Origin: Cryptomeria japonica
Taxonomy: Eukaryota > Streptophyta > Pinopsida > Cupressales > Cupressaceae
Reading direction: 5' to 3'
NCBI RefSeq assembly: GCF_030272615.1
Contig: NC_081407.1
Location: 438,555,230 to 438,619,229 of the forward strand
DNA length: 64,000 nucleotides
Both the position numbers and the translations under genes were made by a program. Shown here in pieces: positions 44,748 to 56,836 of the stretch (its first letter is position 1; the number at the start of each line of letters is the position of its first letter). The notes beneath the pieces were generated by a model that was given only the letters and a program-made list of their open reading frames with translations, ran no database searches and was not told where the DNA came from.

Positions 44748-45623
44748 TGTTGAATATCTGGAATATTGAGAGGGGAGGGGTGAATCAATATTCTCTTGAG
44801 CTTATTGAAACTTCTAACTAACCAATCACATAACATAATTTAATTGTAGTAAAGGAAAGCAACACAAAACACATAATACTGAATTTATATGTGGAAAACC
44901 CAACATGGGAAAAACCACGAAGAAGATGAACTCTCAAGTATAATGTAATATGTAACTATTACACAGTACAAGGGTGGCTCACTACCCAAATACAAAAAGA
45001 GCTCACTCTCGGATAATAGGCTTATAACCAGAATACAAAATTGAACTGCTAGAATTGCATGTGACATATGCATGAGACACAGTTTCGTTGAAGTACACAA
45101 ATTACTTTTACATCCACTATAGATATATTGCCTAAAGAAAAATCACATTCACAAAATTGTTACATATATAATATGTATACATTAGTAGTTTTTCAACTAC
45201 TATGTCTATACATTGCAAACTACTGGTTATATATATCCACACCAAAAAACATTGATAAGTTAGCTTAATTGGAGAAGGGATGAGACCAATACACACACAC
45301 ACACACTACTGTAAAATAGCTTCATATGATGTCGACTATTCTCTTGAGTCAAAGAATCATGTAGAATATGACTTCCCTCATATCTGAATAGGATTGGATC
45401 CAAAATTGCCTTATAGAATATGCCTTCAATATTTCTGAATGGGAACGGACCTAAGATGCCTTACTAGATCACAAAACTGCATGAGATAAATGCCAAAATA
45501 AGTGTAATAACTTTGCACATATAATATACCGGAGCAAACAACTGGACTATAATGTATGCCGGACCGAACCACATCAATGACATATATGTCGGACCATACT
45601 ACATCAATTACAACAAGACAACA
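44748..45623 (-). repeat. copia-type LTR, minus strand, 876 bp
   Basis: On the minus strand it begins TGTTGTCTTGTTGTAATT just after a polypurine tract and ends ATATTCAACA. It shares features with the plus-strand copia LTRs at 55304 and 61152: the GTGGTTTTTCCCA...TTGGGTTT block and, near the end, GATTCACCCC...CCCTCTCAAT. It is a related but distinct family. The rest of the element is not recognisable to its right. Confidence 0.6.
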
Positions 45624-45624
45624 A

Positions 45625-45636
45625 TATCCCCCTTTG
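45625..45636 (-). other. Polypurine tract of the minus-strand copia piece
   Basis: On the minus strand CAAAGGGGGATA lies directly before the LTR start and within ATTGATGGCAACAT/ATGTTGCCATCAATG context. It matches the tract and context before the 3' LTR of the copia element at 61140-61151. Confidence 0.6.
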
Positions 45637-46074
45637 TCATTGATGGCAACATAAAGTAATAATGTATATGTTTTCTCAAAAGAAAATTGAAGTTAAAAAC
45701 TAACAACTGAAATGAACTGTCTGAAAGTTTTGCATAAGTAACATAACATTGCACTACTCCCCAACCAAGAAAAGAAATGTTCATAAACTTAACTACCCTT
45801 AAGGGAGACAAACAAAGGTAACCAGCAAACTGCTTGATCTATGTGGTCAAAGAATATTTATGCTTGTCCTGATGTGAAATGACTTATGTCAGGAACTCAA
45901 TCTGCACTTGCAAGGACACGTGCATCTTCTCTTCTTCTATTGAACCGAGGTCATAATACTTGAACTGTAAAGCTTTGGAAAGGGTGCAATTCATAATAGA
46001 TATTCTTTCACTGCTCATGTCTCTCAATTGACCCAAAAGAAGAATGATATCATCTCTTTGTTGCACATGCATTC
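45637..46074 (-). other. Internal remnant of a minus-strand copia element
   Basis: The stretch lies between a polypurine tract and another LTR-like segment. One 62-codon minus-strand frame (45884-46072) is coding-like but unrecognised. No gag-pol motif was found. Confidence 0.35.
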
Positions 46075-47153
46075 AAGCACACTGCCTAGAGCTCACTGCT
46101 CAAGATACAATAACCCAGAAGGATACAACCCTCAAGGAAGGTTCACTACGTTACAAGAACATTCAGACAACAATCTGGATTACATGAACTGAAAGAATAG
46201 CATCTCCAAATGCCTGATGATAGTTCTGGTTAAGCACATTTATCTGCCCTGCAACACTCTCTGCTCAACACTTCTCACCAAAAGATGAATTCACTTATTC
46301 GCTCTTACACCACTCTCTAATAATGCAGACACAACACCTATATCCAAATTACATGAATATAACACCTATTTATACAAATCATAAACCTTGACTACAAGGT
46401 TGGCTCAACCCTTAAGACCTAATTACAAAATTACATTGCACGATACATAGATCAATCACCAGAATAATACAATACCATGATGACATAGCATGGACCCAAA
46501 TCAAATCCTCTAACATGCAACACCACCAAAAATCTCGCCAAGATCATTCACAACACACTACACCACCGAAAATGTCACATAACACAAAGAACATCACCAG
46601 ACCCATAAGATCTTCAATAATGTGCACAATGACCAATGCAAACCGACAAAACAAATAAGACATGATTAGGAAACACCAACAAACATGTTAGAACCATCTG
46701 CAATAGCTGCACTAACACCACTTAATCAAATCTTCATCGATCAACACGCTGATACTTAAGAACACTCAAACAATAGCAACTAGGACTAGAAAGATAACTT
46801 GCAGAGCACAAAATCAAGAACCATCTGAATTGAAGATACACATGATCATCCCAAACACTCTCCCAAATCCGCAACTCAAGATATAATCATTCTGGAGCAC
46901 AACGGATCATACACCAAATCACTGCAACACTGAACACTAAAAAACCCATCCTCATACCAGAATCCATAACTCAATCAAATCACCACATACCATCATGAAA
47001 CCAACACTCAATCAAGTATCGAACTAGTTGATTCAACATATCAAACAGATAAACCAACCAGATCAACTCTCTACAATCATCAGAACACCAAAACATAGGA
47101 ATATGTTGACATCGATGACAACAACATATCCTAGCAGTAGCAATATCCAACAC
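46075..47153 (-). repeat. Second minus-strand LTR-like segment, abutting the satellite
   Basis: On the minus strand it starts TGTTGGATATTGCTACTGC and soon has GTTGTTGTCATCGATGTCAA, which parallels the start of the copia LTR at 55304 (TTGTCATTGATGTCAATA). A TATA-like TTGTATAAATAGG lies near 46364-46376. The right end is exact because the satellite begins immediately; the left end is approximate. Confidence 0.5.
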
Positions 47154-50017
47154 TATTATGGACCTATTATATGACATAATAGGACCTATTATGACATAAT
47201 AGGACCTATTATGACATAATAGGACCTATTATGACATAATATGACCTCTTATGTCATCATAGGTCCTATTATATGATAATCGGTCCTATTATGTCATAAT
47301 AGATCCTCTTAAGGGGTCTTATGACATAATAAGACCTATTATATAATAGGTCCTATTATGTCATAATAGGTCCTATTATTAAATAATAGGTCATATTATG
47401 TGATAAGCGGTCCTATTATTAAATAATAGGTCATATTATGTGATAAGCGGTCCTATTATGTCACAATAGGTCCTATTATGACATAATACCCCTTAATAGG
47501 TCCTACTAAGGGGTATAATGTCATAATAGGTCCTCTTAAAGGGTCTTATGACATGATAGGACCTATGATGACATAATAGGATGTATTATGACATAATAGG
47601 ATGCATTATGACATAATAGGACCTAATGTGTCATCATAGGTCCTATTATGTCATAATAGGTTTTATTATGTGATAATCGGTCCTATTATATCACGAGGGA
47701 TCCTATTATGACATAACACCCATTAACATGTCCTACTAAGGGGTATAATGTCATAATAGGTCCTCTTGATGGGTCTTATGACATAATAGGACCTATTATG
47801 ACATGACATGTCATCTTAAGGGGTCTTATGGTATAATAGGACCTATTATGACATAATAGCACCTAGTCCTACTAAGGGGTATAATGTCATAATAGGTCCT
47901 CTTAAGGTGTCTTATGACATAATAGGATCTATGATGACAAAATACGACATATTATGTCAGAATAGGTCCTATTATGTGATAATCGGTCCTATTATGTCAT
48001 ACTAGATCCTCGTAAGGGGTCTTATGACATAATAGGATCTATTATGACATGATAGGTCCTCTTAACTTGGGTCTTATGACATAATAGGACTTATTATGAC
48101 ATAATAGTAATAGGGCCTATTATGTAGTAATAGGTCCTATTATGTCATAATAGGTCCTATTATGTCACAATAGGTCCTATAATGACATAATACCAGTTAA
48201 CATGTCCTAATAAGGGGTATAATGTCATAATAGGTCCTCTTTAGGGGTCTTATGACATAATAAGACCTATGATGACATAATAGGACCTATTATGTCACCA
48301 TAGGACCTATTATGTCATCATAGGTCTTATTATGTGATAATAGGTCCTATTATGACATAATACACCTTAACAGGTCCTACTAAGGGGCATAATGTCATAA
48401 TAGGTCCTCTTAAGGGGTATTATGACATAATAAGACCTATGATGACATAATAGGACCTATTATGTCACCATAGGACCTATTATGTCATCATAGGTCTTAT
48501 TTTGTGATAATAGGCCCTATTATGACATAATACACCTTAATAGGTCCTACTAAGGGGTATAATGTCATAATAGGTCCCCTTACGGGGTCTTATGATATAA
48601 TAGGACCTATTGTGACATAATAGGTCACAATAGGACCTATTATGTCTTAAGACCCCTTAAGAGGATTGACCATGTCATAATAGGTCCTATTATGACATAA
48701 TAGGTCCTATTATGACATAATAGGATCTATTATGTCATAATATGTCTTATTATGTGATAATTGGTCCTATTATGACATAACACCCCTTAACATGTCCTAC
48801 TAAGGGGTATAGTATCATAATAGGTTATATTATGACATAATAGGATCTATTATGTCATAATATGTCCTATTATGTGATAATTGGTCCTATTATGACATAA
48901 CACCCCTTAACATGTCCTACGAAGGGGTATAGTATCATAATAGGTTCTCTCAAGGGGCCTTATGACATAACAAGTCTTGCTATGTGATAATCGGTCCTAT
49001 TATGTCATACTAAGGGGTCTTATGTCATAATAGGTCCTACCAAGGGGTATAGTGTAATAATAGGTCATCTTAAGGGGTCTTATGACATAATAGGACCTAT
49101 TATGTCATAGATGTATAATGTCATAATAGTTCCTCTTAAGGTGTCTTATGACATAATAGGACCTATTATGACAAAATAGGTCCTATTATGTCACAATAGG
49201 TCCTATTATGTGACAATCGATCCTATTATGTCATAATAGATCCAACTATGTGATCTTATGTCATAATAGGTCCTACTAAAGGGTATAATGTTATAGTAGG
49301 TCCTCTTAAGGGGTCTTATGACATAATAGGACTTATTATGACATAATAGGCCATCTTGAGGGGTCTTATGCCATAGTAGTTAGGTACTAAGGGGTCTTAT
49401 GTTATAATAGGTCATTTTAAGTCCCGTCTTATGTCATAATAGGTCCTATTGTGTGATCTTATGTGATAATAGGTCCTATTAGGTCATAATACACCTAAAA
49501 AGACCTATTATGGCATAATACCCCTTAACTTGTCCTACCAAGGGGTATAATGTCATAATAGGTCCTACTAAGGGCTCGTCTTATGTAATAGGATGTCTTA
49601 ATAGGCCCTATGATGTACTAAGGGGTCGTATGATTTGTCTTAATAGGTCCTAGGATGTACTAAGGGGTCCTAGGTGTCTTAAGGGGTCCTAGGATGTACT
49701 AAGATGTCCTAAGAGGTGATATGATGTCTTAAGATGTACTACTTGGGGTCCTAGGTGTCTTAAAAGGTCAATAGATGTTCTAGGATGTACTAGGGGGTCA
49801 CATGAATCTTAATAGCTCCTAGGATGTCTTAAGAGGTCCTAGAATGTACTAAGGGGTCTTAGGTGTCTTAAAGGGTAAAAATATGTCCTAGCATGTACTA
49901 AGGGGTCCTATAATGTCTTAATAGGTCCTAGGATATACTAAGGGGTCCTAAGTGTCTTAAGGGGCCATAGGTGTCTTAAGAGGTCCTCGGATGTACTAAG
50001 GGGTCCTAGGATAACAT
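47154..50017. repeat. Satellite-like array of a 20-bp near-palindromic unit
   Basis: The unit GACATAATAGGACCTATTAT repeats head to tail at about 47168-47230, and its exact reverse complement (as a rotation, GTCATAATAGGTCCTATTAT) repeats elsewhere, intermixed with variants and with CTTAAGGGGTCTTATG and CCCCTTAA blocks. The unit is itself a palindrome except at two single central bases (GAC/GTC and GGACC/GGTCC), so any region can pair with almost any other on either strand. From about 49560 the units drift to CTAAGGGGTCCTAGGATGTA-like repeats. The size, about 2.86 kb, corresponds to roughly 140 unit lengths. No coding capacity. Confidence 0.95.
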
Positions 50018-50137
50018 TTTAACATCTATCTATATATGTATAACATTTATACATAACATTGAAAACATCTAGAACGTATACATAACATTTAAACATATCA
50101 GAAAGAAATTTACACATTTAAACATCTAACTAAGTAG
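50018..50137. other. AT-rich junction after the satellite
   Basis: Contains three or four spaced AACATTTAAACATCTA-like blocks between the satellite and the GA-rich tract; nothing else is seen. Confidence 0.4.
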
Positions 50138-50392
50138 GTAGGGAGAGAGAGATAGAGAGACATATAGAGAGAAATAGAGGTAGGGAGGGAGTGAGGGGAG
50201 GTGCATAGAGAGAGAGGAGACAAAGAGTAGAGAGTTACACATATGAGAGAGAGGTGGAGAGATAGATCTAGATTTTGGGAGAGAGGAGAGAGATAGAGAG
50301 AGGTAGAGAGGGATAGAGCAAGAGTAATATGGAGAGAGATAGGTCTAGAGCTTGAGGGAGATAAAGAGAGTGATATAGAGAGAGTGAGAAAA
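50138..50392 (+). repeat. GA-rich purine microsatellite
   Basis: GAGAGA and GATAGA units dominate about 250 bp of almost pure purine on the plus strand, with a second AGAGAGAGTGATATAGAGAG part after 50340. Confidence 0.9.
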
Positions 50393-50395
50393 TGC

Positions 50396-52047
50396 TGATA
50401 GGAGCCTCCTGATTGCTAGAATTTGAGTAAGTCTGAAAATTTATAAGATCTTCTAAAAATTTAGAATTTACATTATAACTCCTAGAGATTTGAAACCACT
50501 CTCAAACATCCTGCCAATATATACATGAAATATAACTTTAAGTATAAGAAAAAAGACAAAGGAAAATGTGACTTATACTTCAATGTTATATTTCATATAT
50601 ATATATATAGCTTATTTTTAATTAAAAAAAAACAATAACAAAAAAAAGAAACGGGTAGTGTATTTGTAATAAATTAAAAAAAATAACAAATAACAAAAAA
50701 AGAAAGAAATGGGATCTCGTTTACTAAACAGGATCTTGTTTGTTTAAATTTTTTTAATTATGTAAAAAAATAAAATGGGATCCTATTTTGTCAGCAAGAT
50801 CCCGTTTTTAAAAATTTCAAATTTTGGTCCGGTTGTTCCTTCGGATTTTGGCTTGGGAAATGGCTTAGAGTACCGACCCAATAAGAAGGGGCGGGGAGAC
50901 TTCTCACAACAAACAGACCCTTCTTTAAGTGAATAAAGTAACACAAAATTAGAAAGAGAGGGTTTTTCTCAGACACTGGAGCGATGAAGACTTAAACCCT
51001 AAACTCTCTTTGGACCTAAAGCAATTAGAGGTAACAAGGCCATACCAGACTCAAAATTTTCAAAGACTTAGCCAATTATGGGACAAGAATACCCATTTTT
51101 TAAACAGTGATAACAAGAGTAACAGGTTTTTTATGTCTTGCTTGCTAGTTACAATTTGAAAATCGATACTTTCTGTGTGCTTGCCTTATCAGAGTTTTGT
51201 TTGAATCGCAATTGATATAATTGCATTAATGGGATTGCACCAAGAAGGGATTTCATAGGAAAGGTAAATTATCAAGATAGAAACATATGTGATGACTTCT
51301 TGGAACAATTGACCATGCCCATGTAAGATTATTTTTCAAAATGAATATAAAGATACAAATCAACACTTTTTAGGCCTAAATCTGTGTTGTATTTTGGTGT
51401 GCACTCGTTAATTTGTTGGTTTCATTTGAATAGTCTAGGGTTATTTGATTGAACATGGATTGTAAGGCAGTCATATGGATATGTTTCTAGCTTTTCTCTT
51501 CAAGGGAGAGGAATTAAATATGCGTGAAATATCTCTATTAGTAAATCAATTGTTTGCTCATCTTGAATTTGATGAACGGTTCTAGTTTTAAGAGGATAAA
51601 ACTCATCTGTATGTTAGGCATGTATGGGGTTAGCTAAGGCCAAGGTGGTGAAATGTATGGGATTGTTCAGTTTTGGAACTCTAATTTGATTTGGGTGACT
51701 CTGTAGCCCGAATAAGGAACTGATATCCAATTGTGGGATTATTTCTATCTTTCTTGAAGATCAATATTGAAAATGAACACAAGTTTTTCTTTTAATGTTT
51801 CAATTTCATTGAGGTGATGAAATCCATGGGTTTTTAACACTGGTTTACTATGGATCACAATCTTAAAGTGTGAAAATATTCACCGAAGGTATACCCACCT
51901 GAACTTTGGATAAGTTCAAAGTGTAGAAGGTTTTGAAACATTCTTATATGTTAGTTTTGAATTCTATTTCCCTGATCTCTTCATATGCAAACAATGTTAC
52001 TTAATTTCTTACGTGAACGATAGAAAGGAAATCAAAATTTGAGAACA
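50396..52047 (+). repeat. Candidate 5' LTR of the second gypsy element
   Basis: A primer-site-like sequence at 52055 implies that the LTR ends near GAGAACA at 52047. The left end is uncertain; TGATAGGAGCC at 50396 after the purine tract is one possible start. A TATATATATATATAG stretch lies near 50596-50610 and an AATAAA at 50931-50936. No second LTR is in the window to test this. Confidence 0.35.
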
Positions 52048-52054
52048 AAAAAAG

Positions 52055-52072
52055 TGGTGACTCTGCTGCGGA
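52055..52072 (+). other. Primer-site-like sequence of the second gypsy element
   Basis: TGGTGACTCTGCTGCGGA is close to the primer site of the first gypsy element (TGGCGACTCTACTGGGG) and in the right place upstream of gag. A GGTGGCGACTCTGA motif follows at 52267-52280. Confidence 0.6.
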
Positions 52073-52335
52073 TAGTCATAGTGTGTATCTATGTTACAGA
52101 TTGGTGCCTGAATTAGTTTGGAAGTTTGTTTGGATCTCTGTGTGTTGTGGAAGATTGTGTTACCTCTCATTTGTGCTATCTTTCTCTTTGAAAATCTTCT
52201 TGATTTTTTAAATCTTTGCAAGTGATTTTTTTAAGCTTGTTTTCTTATTTCCCCAGAGTCTTTGTGGGTGGCGACTCTGACAAGTATAACCAGTGCTATT
52301 GAATAATTATAATTCTTTTAAGAAAAACAAGCACA

Positions 52336-54813
52336 ATGCAGAGAGGAAGGAACACCAGGTCATTCATGAGGAAGTATCCTCAAGAGACATTGCAAGAGGG
52401 ATTACCTGAACAGGCACAGAGAGGCCAGAAAAGATCAGTTGTACATGAGCCATCTAATGTTGCCTGGGTACAAAAGAGCATTAATACGGTAAGTCATCTG
52501 AAAGACCCATATATGCAAATTCAAATTCTTCCTCCCGAGAATTTGATCAGGACATTTTGGGTTTTCATTCTGGGTTATTTGGTAACAATGAGGATGTCCA
52601 AATTTTAAATCAGAAGATCTCTCATGCTAGTTTTTTTCTGGGAAGGACAGGAATAGTTTGAAATTAAAATGGAATATGTGCCCAGGACAATAGATGAAAA
52701 TATTAGTTTAATTGATATAGACCAAGTCAATATATCAGATTCTGAAGAAATGTTCCCTGATGAAGATAAGGTGTCCCAAGAAATTGAGGCCCTCAATAGA
52801 AGAGTCCATCACTTAATATCTTTGAGAGCACAGAAGGAAGCAAATAAAGAAAAGGAAGTGAAAGATAAACTGATTGAGAGGGATAGGCTTCTAAGGTAGA
52901 TTGTTGATCTTGAGTTATTCACCCAAGAGAAAGCTAAAAGTGAGGATGAAGGTCCAGTCATCAGAGAAAATTTAGTTCCCAAAATTAACCCTATATACAA
53001 ATCTGTTGTGCAACCAAATAGAGAGGTCTTAAGTGATCCACAACCTGTTAGGAATAACATTGACAAAGGAAAACATAAGTATATGGAAGATGGGTCTGGG
53101 TCGAAAACTATAGCAGAAATATCTTCTATGTTGTCTGCACATGAGAAAGAGATAGATAGGATGAGGAAAGAGAAGGAAACCCTAAAAAGGGAATTGGAGA
53201 AAGCTCAATTAGAGGCAACCAATCAAGAGGTTAAACGGAAAATTAGTTATCTAAAGGCTCCCCCTATAATTTTTCCTTCAGTGGACCCAAGTGAACCTTT
53301 ACTTCATCCTACCCCACTCCCTCCAGTAAAAATCCAATCAACCCCGCCTACTAGCATTGTTCCTATTAATCAAATCCCCATTATAAGTCAAAGTAGCCAA
53401 GCTCTTCCAATTTAGAACCCTAATGTGAGAATGAACATGGGTAATAACTTTACTGGCAACCAATTCCAGAGAAGACCCATTAATCTAGAACTATATAGGA
53501 AGCTCTTCTTTGATGGAATCCCAGGGTACCCTAACCATGTTCCTACAGAATTAAGAGATAGAATCCACAAATTTGCTGGCAACAATGCAATCAGTGCAGA
53601 AGAGCACCTAAAATCTTTTGGTGACTTAATCAATGATTATGAAATAGTAGATGAAGATGTCATCATGAAATTGTTTGTACAGTCCTTAGTAGATTATGCA
53701 AGGGATTGGTATAAAGGTCTCCCTATGAATAGTATTGGGTCTTGGGAAGATTTTAAGAACTGCTTTCAATAACAATATGGTAACAAGACAAATGTGAGCT
53801 TTATGCTCAATGAGTTCAATAATATTAGAAAGTCTGATAATGAAATTGTCATAGACTTCAATGCTAAATTTCAGAAAGCGATGCATAGACTCTATCAAGT
53901 AATGAGATTACATGATAATATGTGCCTCAACACTTATTATAATGCTTTCGATTACAAAATGGCCTATATTCTGAGGGACAAAAATCCACACAGTTTGAGG
54001 GATGCTTTTAGAATTGCTATAAATGTGGAAAGTAATAGGAAAGCATCTGGAAAGGTGGGAAGGAGGACTGATGGAAGGTTGTGGCAAGAATCAAAATAAC
54101 AACCTAATAAAGTTACCAAGGAAGATGACAAAATAGATAAATTAGTGATTGCCATGAAAGATCTTACTGCAAAGGTGAGTAAAAATGATAAGCCTCATTA
54201 CAATTGGCAAGATAGGCCTCCTAGATTGCATGACATGCCTTACAATACAACCAGGAAATATGGCAAACCTCAAAATGAGAAGCCAAAAAACACTCAGAAC
54301 CAAGATACCCCAGATCCTTTGAAAGGAGAAAATGTTCATAATATGGAGAATACTCCTTGGTGCATGGCTTGTGATGGACCACATTCTCCTCATTAATGTG
54401 TTGTAGCTCAAGCCCTCGAAGAATCCATGAGAAAAGAGGCTGAGCCTGATATTAATATGTTTGAAACTATTATTGAAAGTGATGATGAGTCATTACAAAG
54501 TGATTTTAGTGAATGTGATGTGCTAAATAGTAATAGATCTTACCAAGGACAATTGACACTTGATTGGCATCCTACTTTGAACGTGGTAACAATTGAAGAT
54601 GAAGAAGTTCATCTCCGAAGACCCAGTGATGAAAAAGTAAGAAATATTACTAAGGCCGCCATAGCCAAAGCCAATCATAATTACAACTTGAGAAGTAGTA
54701 AGAAGGATGGGGATCAAGGTGAGCCTAACTCAATGTTCAAAAAAGAAGTATCCCAAAAGAAAGTAGCAAGTAATGCCACCTTGCCTCAAGATGGTTAGAA
54801 AAAGAATGACCAA
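52336..54813 (+). pseudogene. gag of the second gypsy element
   Basis: One frame with stops at about 52606, 52897, 53413, 53770, 54097, 54394 and 54796 and no frameshift seen. The N-terminal part is charged and helical (LSAHEKEIDRMRKEKETLKRE). The capsid core reads GYPNHVPTELRDRIHKFAGN, IMKLFVQSLVDYARDWYKG and VIDFNAKFQKAMHRLYQV. The nucleocapsid end has WCMACDGPHSPH-stop-CVVA, again CX2CX3HX4C as in the first element, with the TAA just before the last cysteine. The proline-rich PRLHDMPYNTT motif is shared with the first element (PRLHDMPYNTA). Confidence 0.85.
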
Positions 54814-55303
54814 TTGAAAGATATAGCCAAAGGTATGGATCATAATGCTACTGGTGATATACAAGGAATTGCTACAACAAAGAAGGCAAGTCAGCCTAAG
54901 ATAGAGAAAGTTAAAACTAATACCAAGTTGATTAATAGTTCCACTTTTGATATGACTCAGGCTCTTACCCAAATGAAGCTCACAGTCCCTTTGATAGAAT
55001 TTTTGAAAATAAAGGAACATGGAGAAGCTCCTTTATCTTTATTTTCTAAGATATCTGACAGTACTACAACTTTGCCTTCAGGTTCAATGAAGGGTGAAAA
55101 GGATCTTGAGCTGCAAACCCTGGAGGTATATGTTGGAACAACTATTACACAAGAGCCTTCACATGTTGATCCTTTCTATGTTACTTTGTTAGTAAATAAC
55201 TGGTTAATTAAGAACTGTATGATAGATTATGGTGCAGCTGCAAATGTGATGTCATATGGTGTCATGAAAGAATTAGGGTTGTCAGTAAGTACAGTGTATG
55301 GGA
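54814..55303 (+). pseudogene. Protease start of the second gypsy element (5' half)
   Basis: Linker text TQALTQMKLTVPLIEFLKI, then VYVGTTITQEPSHVDPFYV and KNCMIDYGAAANVMSYGVMK. The retropepsin active-site triplet is DYG here instead of DSG, so the catalytic serine position is changed. The frame is cut at TATGGGA, where the copia element entered; it continues at 62636. Confidence 0.85.
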
Positions 55304-56765
55304 TGTTAGCATTATGTGAACCGATATGAGGACATAATGACATTGTATGTTGTCATTGATGTCAATATGTTGAAGAGGTGAGAACCGGCATATGTGAGAA
55401 CCGGTGTAACACCATGAACTGACATTTGTGCCAAAGTGAAGCGGTGTGTTTGTTCAAGGTGAACTGGCATATGGTTATGGGAACCGGCACATGGAAGCGT
55501 TGTATGACTACTGGTTGGTAGTCTCAACTTTAGGGTTTCCGATTGAAGTGCTTCAAGCCTGTGTGGCTCAACCAGTGACTTTGTGTGATGAGTTAGCATG
55601 GTAACAAAGAACAAATTGTGTTGCCACGTAAGCCTTGTGCGAGTGAAGGATCTTGTATGAAGGAGATTGTTCTCATCTACCTTGAGAATGTGCAAAGTCT
55701 GTAAATGGTAATAACGTGTGATGGGTTAACAGCCGCTATGAAATCGGTGGAAAATGGACGATGGAGATTGGATCAAAACTGTTGCATTTAATGCAGTGTG
55801 CTCAATGGTCAGGATCGAATTGTTTGAATTCCTTAAGCTAACAGGTTTTAGGGTTTAGGGTTTATGCTACCGACCTATCTATTTTCCTATAAGGTCGATG
55901 TTGTGATTCTTTCTGAGGTTGTTGGCAAAAGTTGTGTGTGTGTATCCAAGAGAAGGGATACGTGATTCTTGCCAGACCAAAGGAGAGAAGTGATACCTGC
56001 AGAGTGTAAGTGCAGAAGGTGAAGAGGAGATTAAGCGGATCTGCACTTGCATTGAGTGTTGTTACCAGATCATTGTAATACCTGTTGATCTCTAACCACC
56101 TCAACAGTTGGAAAATCCCTTAACAGGGTAACTTTAATAGGCTTGTTGTAAATCCTTTAACAGGGTGACTCAAAATAATTGAGTTCTTGAAATCCTCTAA
56201 CAAGGTAACCTTTAACAAGGTTTAACCCTTAATCGAGTATTCTTGCCATCCCTTAACCGAGCGATCCCTAACAAAACCTATTGTATCAGTCTTTAACTAG
56301 ACAAGGCTTTTAACAGAGCAAACTTCTAAAGAGTTCAATAACAAGCTTGTGGGTATTCATCCCCACCGTGGTTTTTCCCAGTTGGGTTTCTACATGAAAA
56401 ATATGTGTGTTATGTGTGATGTCTTCCTCATGTGATGCTTTGTTGTTTTTTGTCAAGTGGTAAATCATGTTGATCTAGTTGCTCATGAGTATATCTTTGA
56501 TGGTATATTACTTGTTCATGTATTAGGGTGAAATGGAACTGAAGTGTTAGAGTATATGAGAAGAAAGGTATCAACCGGATTATGCTTGTCTCAGTTATTT
56601 TGGGTTTTTGTTGGTTGTACTCTATTTTAGGACCGATGTTACTATTTGTCTGTCAATGCACAGTGTCTGCTGACAAACCGGTTTAAGAGTGTGTTTTTGT
56701 CTATACTGATTCACCCCCCCCTCTCAGTACCAGTTTGGTACTATTCTTTTATCATTGAGTTATCA
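55304..56765 (+). repeat. 5' LTR of the copia element (1,462 bp)
   Basis: Starts TGTTAGCATTATGTGAACCG and ends ATTGAGTTATCA. It pairs with 61152-62630 (1,479 bp). The LTRs differ by many transitions and small gaps, for example ACCGG/ACCGA and CAGGG/CAAGG, so the insertion is older than that of the first gypsy element. Confidence 0.95.
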
Positions 56766-56767
56766 AT

Positions 56768-56780
56768 TGGTATCAGAGCA
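56768..56780 (+). other. Primer binding site of the copia element
   Basis: TGGTATCAGAGCA begins two bases after the LTR end and is the classical complement of plant initiator methionine tRNA. Confidence 0.95.
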
Positions 56781-56836
56781 TCCTCCAGGTCCTCTGTGCT
56801 ATAAGCTTAACCGCTTGAGGTAAAGATCCCAGTCTA

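Noticed and set aside
47154..50017. CRISPR-like or tRNA-like interpretation of the regular repeats
   Set aside because: Unit length, lack of unique spacers and plant context rule out CRISPR; no tRNA cloverleaf with the expected loops was found.
55312..55695. Antisense ORFs in both copia LTRs (also 61160-61462)
   Set aside because: They are non-coding LTR sequence read backwards; the frames differ between the two LTRs and have no domain.
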